Assembly (NCBI GenBank): GCA_045639525.1
Contig: JAZUDI010000010.1
Span: forward strand, 13,981 to 77,980
From: UBA1181 sp045639525
GTDB taxonomy: Bacteria > Bacteroidota > Bacteroidia > Bacteroidales > Paludibacteraceae
Direction: 5' to 3'
Length of the DNA: 64,000 nucleotides
Shown: piece after piece, positions 23,391 to 31,493 of the stretch
Position numbering within the stretch: the first letter of the stretch is position 1
Layout of the letters: each line of letters starts with the position of its first letter
The notes under the pieces: model-generated
What the model saw: the letters and a program-made list of their open reading frames with translations, nothing else
The model's database searches: none
Told to the model about the DNA's origin: nothing
Position numbers and translations under genes: made by a program

Positions 23391-23750
23391 CTATTCTTTT
23401 TCGTAATGTAATACCACCGCGGAGGCCGCCATTTGGTAGGGAACAGGGGGATGGATTTTCCGCACGGTAGTCTCTAACGTCTCAACCATCGGATAGCCCG
23501 CCACAATGGCCTCTTGTATCCGCCAAGCGACGTTTTCTATCAGTTTGGAGGGTTGCATCATCTCACGCTTAACAAGGTCGCAGATCTCCGCATAATTGAT
23601 CGCATCGTTGATGTCGTCGCTCTGCGCCGCCTTTGAGAAATCGTAACCAATCTTCAAAGAGACACTATATTCACCACCTACTATATTCTCCGTAGGAATC
23701 ACCCCATGGAAGGCGTGAATGCGCAGATCATCTACAATCAAATAGTTCAT
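23391..23750 (-). CDS. folB: Dihydroneopterin aldolase
   Basis: 119 residues, the normal length. FolB cleaves 7,8-dihydroneopterin to 6-hydroxymethyl-dihydropterin in folate synthesis. The signature DDLRIHAFHGVIPTENIVGGEYSVSLKI carries the conserved Gly-Val/Glu region. NYAEICDLVKREM and LIENVAWRIQEAI, including the Glu of the active site, follow, and the end VRKIHPPVPYQMAASAVVLHYEK is typical (KxxPP). The ATG overlaps the rsmD stop, so the pair is translationally coupled. Confidence 0.93.
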   Translation of the reverse strand: MNYLIVDDLRIHAFHGVIPTENIVGGEYSVSLKIGYDFSKAAQSDDINDAINYAEICDLVKREMMQPSKLIENVAWRIQEAIVAGYPMVETLETTVRKIHPPVPYQMAASAVVLHYEKE

Positions 23751-24289
23751 ACCTCCTCCTTTTGAAAGAATGTGAAATTGACATGACCATACTTCCTGTG
23801 CTCCAAGAATTGCGGATGAGACTCGAACGAGAAGTCCTTCGGATGCTCCAAGATGAGCAATCCACCTGGGTTCAACAAATCGTTCTGAAAGATCAAATCA
23901 GGCACATCCTTTAACCTTGGATGGTCATAGGGTGGATCGGCGAAAATCATATCGAACTTGGCGGAGCACTTCTCCACATACTTGAAGGTATCCCCTTTGA
24001 TGGCATTGATCTCCTCCGCCTTCAACTCTGTGATCGTCTTTTTGATAAAGGCATAGTTTGTGGCGTTCATCTCCAACAAAGTGACACTCGGACAACCTCT
24101 CGAAGCGAACTCCAAGCTGATGCTACCTGTCCCACCAAACATATCCAGGACACGAGTCTCCTCGTAATCGATACGGTTGTTGAGAATATCGAACAACGCC
24201 TCTTTCGCCACGTCCGTGGTGGGACGGGCCTTGAGATTCTTAGGCGGGGAGAAATGTCTCCCCTTGTATTTTCCGCTGATTATTCGCAT
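23747..24289 (-). CDS. rsmD: 16S rRNA (guanine966-N2)-methyltransferase RsmD
   Basis: 180 residues. The start MRIISGKYKGRHFSPPKNLKARPTTD is the RsmD signature. The SAM motif I is VLDMFGGTGSISLEFASRG, and the catalytic motif IV is FADPPYDHPR. The enzyme methylates G966 of 16S rRNA. It overlaps folB at its 3' end and the DUF3822 gene at its 5' end by 10 bp, making a tight three-gene unit. Confidence 0.95.
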   Translation of the reverse strand: MRIISGKYKGRHFSPPKNLKARPTTDVAKEALFDILNNRIDYEETRVLDMFGGTGSISLEFASRGCPSVTLLEMNATNYAFIKKTITELKAEEINAIKGDTFKYVEKCSAKFDMIFADPPYDHPRLKDVPDLIFQNDLLNPGGLLILEHPKDFSFESHPQFLEHRKYGHVNFTFFQKEEV

Positions 24290-25116
24290 TGGGGCAATTC
24301 AAATAAGATATTCTGTTGTTGACAGAGATTGGATTTTGCGAAAGCCTTCCCCCACCCTGAATGGGACTTTGATTCCACCTGAATGTGACTGACATATTTC
24401 GAGAACACCGAGACAACGGAACTCTTCTCCGTCACATCTCCGCTCATGATGAATTGGGCCTTATAAGGATCAACCTTCAATTGGTCGAGCACATTCAGCG
24501 TAAAATAGAGGAACTCCTCATCATTGTTGTTAGAGAAGGTATTGACCATCTGCAGCACGCCCTCCTTGACCACCACAAGGTCGAAGAAATCCTCTCCCAC
24601 AAAGACACCAACAGTCTCCTCTCCCGTCTTCTTGCTCTGCACCATCGCCTTCGTCACCAACAAACTTTGGCGGTGAACATACTTCACGGAAGGGAATCGA
24701 TCGGCCATACGCTCGGCAATCACCTTGGGCACACCATGCAACAACATAGCGTCGCAGAAATCCAATTGGTCTTGCACAATACGGACTCCTTCGGGATTGC
24801 CATTGGTGCAGAATTTCCAATAGGTCATCATATCCGCCTCGTCGAAGGTGGCGGAAGGCATCAAGGTATAGGATCGCGCATCATTCAAAAAAGAGACCTC
24901 GCTATACTTACGACGCAATGAATCCAACTTGTTAAACTGCTCCGTGAACTGTTGGACCACGCTCTTCCCCTCTTCCGCGATTTGACAAAAGTAGAGCGGA
25001 CGCCGCTCCGTTAGGGAAGCCACGACAAAACAAAATCCATCCGGTAGAAGCCGAATGGATAATGTATGGTTGGGCGAATTCGCCGGGTCAAAAGATGACT
25101 CCGCTATTTCTATCAT
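24280..25116 (-). CDS. DUF3822 family protein
   Basis: 278 residues. It matches the DUF3822 family found beside rsmD throughout Bacteroidetes. The fold is probably an actin-like/ASKHA ATPase relative: LSIRLLPDGFCFVVASLTERRP near the start, ALLLVTKAMVQ-type strands in the middle (SLLVTKAMVQSKKTGEETVGVFVGEDFFDLVVVKEGVL) and QFIMSGDVTEKSSVVSVFSKYV near the end. Exact function is unknown. No signal peptide is present. It overlaps rsmD by 10 bp. Confidence 0.85.
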   Translation of the reverse strand: MIEIAESSFDPANSPNHTLSIRLLPDGFCFVVASLTERRPLYFCQIAEEGKSVVQQFTEQFNKLDSLRRKYSEVSFLNDARSYTLMPSATFDEADMMTYWKFCTNGNPEGVRIVQDQLDFCDAMLLHGVPKVIAERMADRFPSVKYVHRQSLLVTKAMVQSKKTGEETVGVFVGEDFFDLVVVKEGVLQMVNTFSNNNDEEFLYFTLNVLDQLKVDPYKAQFIMSGDVTEKSSVVSVFSKYVSHIQVESKSHSGWGKAFAKSNLCQQQNILFELPQCE

Positions 25117-25117
25117 A

Positions 25118-25804
25118 TTACTCCCAGTTACCAGAGTTGTTGTTAGGCGAGGTCACATCACCCACCTTCAAACCTGCATACTTGCCAAGAGTCTTAGCCT
25201 TCTCGTTGAGGTTGATGATCTGTTGCTTATTCAAACCATTCAAATAAACGTCATAAGGAATGCAAGCCTCAAACAAAGGAACCTCCACATTTGAAGAGGT
25301 CATAAACTTATTGTTGGTAGCCATAATGAACTCTTTGCCCTCTCCGAAAGGAACTACCGCAATGCTCTTCGCATCGAAGTTCGCATCGTGGAACACCTTC
25401 TCCTTCACGCCTACCAAAATGGTATCACGACGGAAGTTCTCGACAAATGAGTCGTAATTGCCGATGCCATACTTCGCTGCCTCCTCAGGAAGCAATCTGA
25501 TAGCGATCTCCTCGGTCAAACCAGCCTTCATCTGGTCGTCAGTCAACTCACCCTTCTTCACGATATTAGGAATTGATCCCTTATCGACAAACTTGACAAG
25601 TTGCTTCATGCTGGTAGCATACTCTCCTGTAGCCTCCTTGTGAGCGATTTGAGCCTTACGGATGTTAATCAATTGCGCTATCACCGCTTGATCACGGGTT
25701 GCCTTTTGTTCGTCGAACTCAATAGGAGTCATCACGCTTCTATAGCACATGTAGGCCAAAAGAATCGAAGCTACAGCCAAAATGGCTTTAAATACGTTTT
25801 TCAT
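25118..25804 (-). CDS. Conserved membrane-anchored protein, function unknown
   Basis: 228 residues with one N-terminal hydrophobic segment (VFKAILAVASILLAYMCYRSV) that anchors or exports it. It is followed by a charged helical region (DQAVIAQLINIRKAQIAHKEATGEY) reminiscent of pilin-like or pseudopilin N-termini. The rest is soluble, and the C-terminus ends in an asparagine-rich tail (SPNNNSGNWE). I recall similar proteins upstream of the DUF3822-rsmD pair in Bacteroidales. It is 1 bp upstream of the DUF3822 frame, so cotranscription is likely. A minus-strand TATTTTTG -7 element lies at about 25846-25853. Confidence 0.75.
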   Translation of the reverse strand: MKNVFKAILAVASILLAYMCYRSVMTPIEFDEQKATRDQAVIAQLINIRKAQIAHKEATGEYATSMKQLVKFVDKGSIPNIVKKGELTDDQMKAGLTEEIAIRLLPEEAAKYGIGNYDSFVENFRRDTILVGVKEKVFHDANFDAKSIAVVPFGEGKEFIMATNNKFMTSSNVEVPLFEACIPYDVYLNGLNKQQIINLNEKAKTLGKYAGLKVGDVTSPNNNSGNWE

Positions 25805-25910
25805 ATCGTTTTAATAATTATTTTTGTTTCGATTTAACATTCAAAGCACAAAAATAAAAAAAAAGGTTTTAAGAAGGTGTCTAAACACAAGTAAATTTAC
25901 AAAAAATGTG

Positions 25911-27305
25911 ATGAAACATTTTCTATCGGATAAAATAAAAAACTCATTCGAGCACCAACCCACCGCCCAACAAGCGGAACTGATCGATGCGCTCAGTTCA
26001 TTTATGGTAGAGGGGCTGGACCATGTTTTTCTCTTGAAGGGATATGCCGGAACAGGTAAAACATCGGTCGTTTCCGCCCTGATCCGCACCTTGGATGAAC
26101 TGGAACAGCCCGTCGTGCTGCTTGCGCCTACGGGTAGAGCCGCCAAGGTGTTGGCCTCCTATTCCGGACACGCCGCGCTCACTATCCATAAGAAAATCTA
26201 TCGTCAACGAGTGGGCGGAAGCCTCGAAAGCGACTTCTCCATCAACGTCAACCTACATAAACACACCCTATTCATCGTGGATGAGGCCTCTATGCTTGCC
26301 AACGCGGGGGATTCCGTCTTCGGCACAGGCAACCTTTTGGACGACTTGATGTCTTATGTCTATGGAGGCGACGGATGCCGCATGATTCTTGTGGGCGACA
26401 CCGCCCAATTACCGCCCGTAGGGCAAGCCGAGAGTCCCGCGTTGTGCGCGGAATACATGGAGGGATATGGATTCCCCATCGACCAATATCTGCTGACCGA
26501 TGTGGTCCGTCAGACGGACGAATCGGGCATTCTATACAACGCCACCAGCCTACGCCTTATGCTGATGCAGGGAAGAGAGGGGGAAAAACCTGAGGTGGAC
26601 ACTGACTTCCCCGATGTGAGGAAGGTGTCGGGTGAGGAGTTGATCGAGGAGATCTCCACCGCCTACAACCGCGACGGAATGGACGAGACGATCATCATCT
26701 CCCGATCCAACAAACGGACCAACATCTTCAACGAAGGGATACGGAACCGCATCCTCTATCGCGAGGAGGAGATTTCGACCGGCGATATGGTCATGGTGGT
26801 GAAGAACAATTATTACTGGACCAAACAGGCGGAGGCCGACGGCAAATTGGATTTCATCGCCAACGGCGACATCGCGGAGATCAGAAGGGTAAGACGGCGC
26901 ACGGAGCTCTACGGGTTCCACTTCGCGGAGGCGACGCTCCACTTCCCTGACTATGACATGGATCTGGACGCCAAAATCCTTCTCGACACGCTTCGCAGCG
27001 AATCACCCTCCCTTACCTACGAGGAGAGCAACCGCCTCTTCCAGGCAGTGCAGGAGGATTATATGCATATCGGGAACAAAAGGGAGCGCATGAAGCAGAT
27101 GCGGGAGGACCCCTTCCTCAACGCGCTACAACTGAAATTCGCCTATGCGGTCACCTGCCACAAGGCACAGGGCGGACAGTGGCAAAATGTCTTTCTGGAC
27201 AAGGGATACATCACCGACGACATGATCAATACCGACTACCTCCGGTGGCTCTACACCGCCTTTACCCGCGCGACAGGGAAACTCTATCTAATCAATTGGG
27301 ATTAG
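25911..27305 (+). CDS. RecD-like superfamily 1 DNA helicase
   Basis: 464 residues from the ATG at 25911 (MKHFLSDKIKNSFEH); the longer frame reads into promoter-like DNA. Motifs of a RecD2/Pif1-type 5'-3' helicase are in order: Walker A GYAGTGKTSVV, motif Ia LAPTGRAAKVL, Walker B FIVDEASM, motif III LVGDTAQLPPVGQ, then the UvrD-C-2 end AYAVTCHKAQGGQW and LYTAFTRATGKLYLIN. It lacks the long N-terminal OB/HhH part of RecD2. A role in DNA repair or replication is likely. It stands alone, divergent from the membrane protein gene and convergent with the S41 protease gene. Confidence 0.9.
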   Translation: MKHFLSDKIKNSFEHQPTAQQAELIDALSSFMVEGLDHVFLLKGYAGTGKTSVVSALIRTLDELEQPVVLLAPTGRAAKVLASYSGHAALTIHKKIYRQRVGGSLESDFSINVNLHKHTLFIVDEASMLANAGDSVFGTGNLLDDLMSYVYGGDGCRMILVGDTAQLPPVGQAESPALCAEYMEGYGFPIDQYLLTDVVRQTDESGILYNATSLRLMLMQGREGEKPEVDTDFPDVRKVSGEELIEEISTAYNRDGMDETIIISRSNKRTNIFNEGIRNRILYREEEISTGDMVMVVKNNYYWTKQAEADGKLDFIANGDIAEIRRVRRRTELYGFHFAEATLHFPDYDMDLDAKILLDTLRSESPSLTYEESNRLFQAVQEDYMHIGNKRERMKQMREDPFLNALQLKFAYAVTCHKAQGGQWQNVFLDKGYITDDMINTDYLRWLYTAFTRATGKLYLINWD

Positions 27306-27317
27306 ACAACAATATAT

Positions 27318-27341
27318 GGGGCGAATTCAATTCGCCCCTAC
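27318..27341. repeat. Palindromic REP-like repeat
   Basis: GGGGCGAAT pairs with ATTCGCCCC around TCA, followed by TAC, between the convergent helicase and S41 genes. A degenerate relative (AGAGAATTCAATTCACCCCTGC) is at 60891. Confidence 0.7.
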
Positions 27342-28919
27342 CATTCGGGTTATCGCCGCCTGGACAACAGGGTCGTTCTCGTAATAGACAGAATAGAAGG
27401 CGTTTTCACCATAGATGTTCCGCAACACATAGGCACGCACCATCTGAACCACCTTATCCTTCGTGCGCTGGGATTGCGGCAGATCACTCTTCACATTCTT
27501 TCCCTTGGCGAACTCAACAACCGCCTCGTATAGGTTTTGTCTCTTCAAGAACTCATCCGCCTTCTTATAATCGGCGAACTCATACAGCTGGTCACGGTGA
27601 TTATCCGAGTAGCGGAACGAGAAATCATAGAGCACGCTGGTGTTGACCAACTTATTGTAGAATGGAGAGGTAAATGTCGTATCGTAAGGGACAAACACAT
27701 CCGGCATGATGCCGCCACCTCCGTAAACCACCCGCTTGCCTACGGTATAATATTTCACCGTATCGGCGCTCGCCCTCACACTATCTTGGCTATACAACTC
27801 GCCATTGACATAGCGTTCGTAAACCTCCTGTTGGTAATCACTCTTATTGTCGTACGGCTTTTGGATGCAACGGCCGGAAGGCGTGTAATAACGAGCCACC
27901 GTCAAACGGACAGCGCTACCATCGTTCAAAGGGATCTGACGTTGCACCAAACCCTTTCCAAAGGATCTTCTGCCCACAACGACTGCCCTGTCATTATCCT
28001 GCATACAACCCGCAAAGATCTCGCTGGCTGAAGCCGACCATTCATCGATCAAGACCGCCAACGGATAATCCTGGAACTCACCCGAACCATCTGACTCGAT
28101 ATCCTGACGACGCTGCGCCTTTCCCTCGGTATAGACAATCAAAGAGCCTCTTTTCAAGAACTCATTGGTCATATAGACGGCCGACTCCAAGAATCCGCCT
28201 GAATTACCTCTCAAATCGACGATGTAATTCTTAGCACCCATCTCCTTGAGGTTTTCAAGGGCATTGAAGAACTCCTCATAGGTCTTGGCTCCGAATTTTC
28301 CCACTTTGACATAACCAGTGGTGCCTTGGATCATAAAATGCGCGTCCACGCTGTTTACCGGAACATCACCACGCACCACGTCAAAGGAGAGCAATTCAGC
28401 GCTATTACGGCGCTTGATGCCCAGTTTGACATGCGTTCCCTTCGGACCGCGCAGTTTGTGCATCACCCTGTTGTTGTTGATCGACTCGCCCACAAAAGAG
28501 GTGTCGTTCACCATCACAATGCGGTCACCCGGCAAGACACCCAACTTCTCGGAGGGGCCACCGCTGATCACATCCACGATCATCACCGTATCATTCTGAA
28601 TATTGAACTGGACACCGATGCCCGAGAAACTGCCCTCCAAGTCGTCATTGACCATCTGAAGGTCCTTCGCCTCTATATAGGCAGTATGGGGATCCAACTC
28701 CTCCATGATTTTAGGGATTGCCTTCTCCACCAAGGAATCAATGTTCACCTCATCCACATATTGCAGATTGACAAGGTTGAGCAACATATCGATCTTGCCG
28801 TCCATCTTGCGATGGGTCTGTGTAATGCGCTCGTTGGAACGATCCGTAATGACACTACCGATGACGACACCCAAGACACCTGCCAGTGTCACAACCAAAA
28901 GACTGAATATCTTATTCAT
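27327..28919 (-). CDS. S41 family C-terminal processing protease
   Basis: 530 residues. An N-terminal hydrophobic segment (FSLLVVTLAGVLGVVIGSVITD) directs it to the periplasm. A PDZ domain is visible (GIGVQFNIQNDTVMIVDVISGGPSEKLGVLPGDRIV). The S41 catalytic region contains LRGNSGGFLESAVYM, the serine in DEWSASASEIFAGCMQD and the lysine in GRRSFGKGLVQ. A C-terminal extension of about 170 residues is usual for Bacteroidetes CtpA. It degrades or trims envelope proteins. It is 10 bp downstream of the dCMP deaminase gene and shares its transcript. Confidence 0.93.
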   Translation of the reverse strand: MNKIFSLLVVTLAGVLGVVIGSVITDRSNERITQTHRKMDGKIDMLLNLVNLQYVDEVNIDSLVEKAIPKIMEELDPHTAYIEAKDLQMVNDDLEGSFSGIGVQFNIQNDTVMIVDVISGGPSEKLGVLPGDRIVMVNDTSFVGESINNNRVMHKLRGPKGTHVKLGIKRRNSAELLSFDVVRGDVPVNSVDAHFMIQGTTGYVKVGKFGAKTYEEFFNALENLKEMGAKNYIVDLRGNSGGFLESAVYMTNEFLKRGSLIVYTEGKAQRRQDIESDGSGEFQDYPLAVLIDEWSASASEIFAGCMQDNDRAVVVGRRSFGKGLVQRQIPLNDGSAVRLTVARYYTPSGRCIQKPYDNKSDYQQEVYERYVNGELYSQDSVRASADTVKYYTVGKRVVYGGGGIMPDVFVPYDTTFTSPFYNKLVNTSVLYDFSFRYSDNHRDQLYEFADYKKADEFLKRQNLYEAVVEFAKGKNVKSDLPQSQRTKDKVVQMVRAYVLRNIYGENAFYSVYYENDPVVQAAITRMVGAN

Positions 28920-28929
28920 ACGATTAGTT

Positions 28930-29361
28930 CTATTCCATTTTTAAATATTCGACCTCAACGCCAGCGCGCTTAAGCAACTCCACACCATCCAAGGTATGGT
29001 ACTCCTCGGCGTAAACCACCCGACGGATGCCCGCCTGGATGATCAGTTTAGCACACTCGATGCAGGGAGAGGAGGTTACATACAGGGTTGAGTCTTCGCT
29101 ACTGTTGGAGGATCGCGCCACTTTAGTGATCGCATTGGCCTCCGCATGCAACACATAGGGTTTCGTGCGGTTGTTTTCGTCTTCGCAGACATTCTCGAAA
29201 CCCGACGGCGTGCCATTATATCCATCCGAGATAATCATCTTATCCTTTACAATCAGCGCACCCACCTTGCGTCGCTCGCAATAGGAGTTCTCCGCCCAGA
29301 TCTGCGCCATGCGCATGTAGCGTTTATCGAACTGTATTTTCTTTGTTGAATTATCTTCCAT
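28930..29361 (-). CDS. dCMP deaminase family protein
   Basis: 143 residues from the ATG at 29361 (MEDNSTKKIQF). The zinc-dependent deaminase motifs are HAEANAI (His and catalytic Glu) and PCIECAKLII (two Cys ligands), with an N-terminal SYCERRKVGALIVKD. dCMP deaminase makes dUMP, the substrate of thymidylate synthase, whose gene thyA lies 500 bp away on the other strand. ComEB-like roles in Gram-positives use the same fold. A -7 element TAATTTTG lies at about 29385 on the minus strand. Confidence 0.92.
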   Translation of the reverse strand: MEDNSTKKIQFDKRYMRMAQIWAENSYCERRKVGALIVKDKMIISDGYNGTPSGFENVCEDENNRTKPYVLHAEANAITKVARSSNSSEDSTLYVTSSPCIECAKLIIQAGIRRVVYAEEYHTLDGVELLKRAGVEVEYLKME

Positions 29362-29401
29362 ACCCGCAAATTTTCCCAAAATTACAAATTATGTATGATA
29401 A

Positions 29402-29438
29402 AAAGAAAGGGCGAACCGTTATGATCCGCCCTTCCATC
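29402..29438 (-). terminator. rpsO terminator
   Basis: On the minus strand GAAGGGCGGATCA-ACGGTTCGCCCTTTC forms a stem of AAGGGCG with CGCCCTT and runs into TCTTTTT, 20 bp after the rpsO stop. Confidence 0.8.
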
Positions 29439-29457
29439 TCTAATCTCTTCAAGAAGA

Positions 29458-29727
29458 TTACTTACGAAGCTCCAAAGCCTTCACGATGGCACGATATCTT
29501 TCGATATCGATCTCCTTCAAGTAGTCGAGCAAGCGACGACGCTTACCAACCAAGGCCTTCAAAGATCTTTGTGTACTATAATCCTTCTTATTTGACTTCA
29601 TGTGCTCAGTCAAATGGGTAATACGGTATGAAAATAGCGCTATCTGAGCCTCAGGTGAGCCAGTATCGGTATTCGACTTTCCGTATTGTCCGAAGATTTC
29701 TTGCTTTTTAGCAGCATCTAAATACAT
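29458..29727 (-). CDS. rpsO: 30S ribosomal protein S15
   Basis: 89 residues, full length. The signature region TGSPEAQIALFSYRITHLTEHMKSNKKDYSTQRSLKALVGKRRRLLDYL is a textbook uS15. It binds the central domain of 16S rRNA early in 30S assembly. It is monocistronic, with a consensus -7 element at 29759-29767 and its own terminator downstream. Confidence 0.97.
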   Translation of the reverse strand: MYLDAAKKQEIFGQYGKSNTDTGSPEAQIALFSYRITHLTEHMKSNKKDYSTQRSLKALVGKRRRLLDYLKEIDIERYRAIVKALELRK

Positions 29728-29758
29728 AACGTTTAAATTTTAGTTGTTAAAATCGGAC

Positions 29759-29767
29759 GCAAAGGTA
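29759..29767 (-). promoter_or_regulatory. -7 element of rpsO
   Basis: Minus strand TACCTTTGC, an exact consensus match, 32 bp upstream of the start codon. Confidence 0.65.
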
Positions 29768-29857
29768 ATGATTATTTTCTTACGCCCACCATTTCACGAG
29801 GAAATTTATCATAAAAAAATTATCTTCGCGTATATTAATCAGCAAACAACAGATTAC

Positions 29858-30652
29858 ATGAAACAATATTTGGACCTTTTGCAACGTGTTTTGGACGAGG
29901 GCACCCAGAAGGGCGACCGTACCGGTACAGGTACCATCAGCATCTTCGGCCACCAAATGCGCTTCAATTTGGAGGAGGGATTTCCGCTCCTCACCACCAA
30001 GAAACTACACTTGAAATCCATCATCTACGAGTTGCTATGGTTCCTACAGGGCGACACCAATGTGAAATACCTCCAAGATCACGGCGTGCGCATCTGGAAC
30101 GAATGGGCCGACGAAAACGGCGAATTGGGCCCTGTTTATGGTCACCAGTGGAGATCATGGCCCGATTACAAAGGAGGCACCATCGACCAAATAAGCAACC
30201 TCGTCGATATGATCAAGAACAATCCGAACTCCAGACGATTGATTGTCTCCGCTTGGAATGTGGCCGAAGTAGATAGCATGGCGCTTCCCCCTTGCCACAC
30301 CCTGTTCCAATTCTATGTGGCGGACGGACGTTTGAGCCTACAACTCTACCAACGCAGCGCGGATATCTTTTTGGGCGTGCCGTTCAACATCGCCTCCTAC
30401 GCTTTGTTGCTCCAGATGATGGCGCAAGTCACAGGCTTGAAGGCGGGAGATTTCGTCCACTCTTTCGGAGACGCGCACATTTACACCAACCATTTGGAAC
30501 AGGTGAAGTTACAGCTCACCAGAGAGCCTCGCGCTTTGCCTAAGATGATCATCAATCCAGAGAAGAAGGATATCTTCTCCTTCGACTACGAAGACTTCAC
30601 CTTGGAGGGATATGATCCACATCCGCACATCGCGGGTAAGGTGGCGGTGTAA
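29858..30652 (+). CDS. thyA: Thymidylate synthase
   Basis: 264 residues from the ATG at 29858 (MKQYLDLLQRVL). The in-frame extension back to 29744 crosses the promoter (TATCTTCGC at 29821). ThyA methylates dUMP using methylene-THF. The folate and phosphate-binding RTGTGTISIFGHQMRF, the active-site Cys in ALPPCHTLFQFYV, QLYQRSADIFLGVPFNIASYALLL and the C-terminal AGKVAV are all present. Length equals E. coli ThyA. The dCMP deaminase gene nearby supplies its substrate; DHFR is at 1714. Confidence 0.97.
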   Translation: MKQYLDLLQRVLDEGTQKGDRTGTGTISIFGHQMRFNLEEGFPLLTTKKLHLKSIIYELLWFLQGDTNVKYLQDHGVRIWNEWADENGELGPVYGHQWRSWPDYKGGTIDQISNLVDMIKNNPNSRRLIVSAWNVAEVDSMALPPCHTLFQFYVADGRLSLQLYQRSADIFLGVPFNIASYALLLQMMAQVTGLKAGDFVHSFGDAHIYTNHLEQVKLQLTREPRALPKMIINPEKKDIFSFDYEDFTLEGYDPHPHIAGKVAV

Positions 30653-30672
30653 TTCTTCCAATATTAAAATAG

Positions 30673-30711
30673 AAAAGCCCAGGGGAATATATCTCTTGGG
30701 CTTATTTTTTG
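30673..30711 (+). terminator. thyA terminator
   Basis: AAGCCCA pairs with TGGGCTT (30674-30702) across a GGGGAATATATCTC loop and runs into ATTTTTT. Confidence 0.85.
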
Positions 30712-30717
30712 CTTTCC

Positions 30718-31299
30718 CTACTCACTATCCTTATCAAAAAGAATCTCCAGCGACTTATATGCTTTGTTATGTGGATTCTCCATCTCACCCGCTTTAATCA
30801 GCAATGTGTCATGCCGAAAAATGGTGTCATTCTTAAAAAAGATCGTGTCGTTCCTGCGGGAATAGGGGAACGTCTCGCTCACATATCCGTTCTCATCTCT
30901 ATATGCCAGCCGATACTCCACCATGCTGTCGCTTCGGAAAACAAAGGCCTCTCCACCACGCCATGCCTCCAGATCAGACAAATAAGCGACCATGCGGACC
31001 TTGGGATTGTACCGACAAACCTCGTAGTTCGTGGGTCTGACAGGCAAAAAATGAGCGAAAAAGATCGTCAAAAAAAGCGGGACCAATATCTTCTCCCACA
31101 AAGCAACCCTCTTCTTGGTGATGAGCTTGTAGAAGAAGTGGATAGACTTCCCTATCGAACAGAGAAGGAGGGGAAAGGTAAGTGCAACAATCATAAAGAT
31201 AGCCAGATTATCCTCTATAAAATAGTTTCCCAAAACCAATATGGTCACCATCAAGGATAGTATGCTAAGGAATTCTAAAACAACATTTCTATTGCTCAT
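30718..31299 (-). CDS. Hypothetical membrane protein, 193 aa
   Basis: 193 residues with three hydrophobic segments near the N-terminus (LEFLSILSLMVTILVLGNYF, LAIFMIVALTFPLLLCSIG and WEKILVPLFLTIFFAHFLPV), then a soluble C-terminal domain of about 90 residues (YEVCRYNPKVRMVAYLSDLEAW ... NDTIFFKNDTIFRHDTLLIKAG) probably facing the periplasm. The paired NDTIF repeats suggest a small beta structure. I do not recognise the family. It is convergent with thyA, and the two share the terminator zone. Confidence 0.6.
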   Translation of the reverse strand: MSNRNVVLEFLSILSLMVTILVLGNYFIEDNLAIFMIVALTFPLLLCSIGKSIHFFYKLITKKRVALWEKILVPLFLTIFFAHFLPVRPTNYEVCRYNPKVRMVAYLSDLEAWRGGEAFVFRSDSMVEYRLAYRDENGYVSETFPYSRRNDTIFFKNDTIFRHDTLLIKAGEMENPHNKAYKSLEILFDKDSE

Positions 31300-31382
31300 G
31301 GGTTATCTCATAATGTCATCTCCGACCACTCATAAATATATCACAAACAAAAGTATCATTTATTTCACACGTTCCCTAAAAT

Positions 31383-31434
31383 GCTCCACAAAAAAAGGCG
31401 AAGGGGCAGCTCCATGGGCATATACCATCAAATG
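31383..31434. repeat. Left flanking repeat of the ATPase 4 cassette (mannanase-terminator copy)
   Basis: GCTCnnCAAAAAA, then GAAGGGGCAGCTCCATGG and CCATCAAAT match the segment at 33047-33101 downstream of the mannanase gene. It lies about 60 bp after the end of ATPase 4 on the ATPase strand. The hairpin itself has partly decayed in this copy. Confidence 0.72.
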
Positions 31435-31493
31435 TAGTGCCCCGGTTTGTATCTCGCCTAAAATTGAGGGCATGGGCTAGACCAAATTCGAGA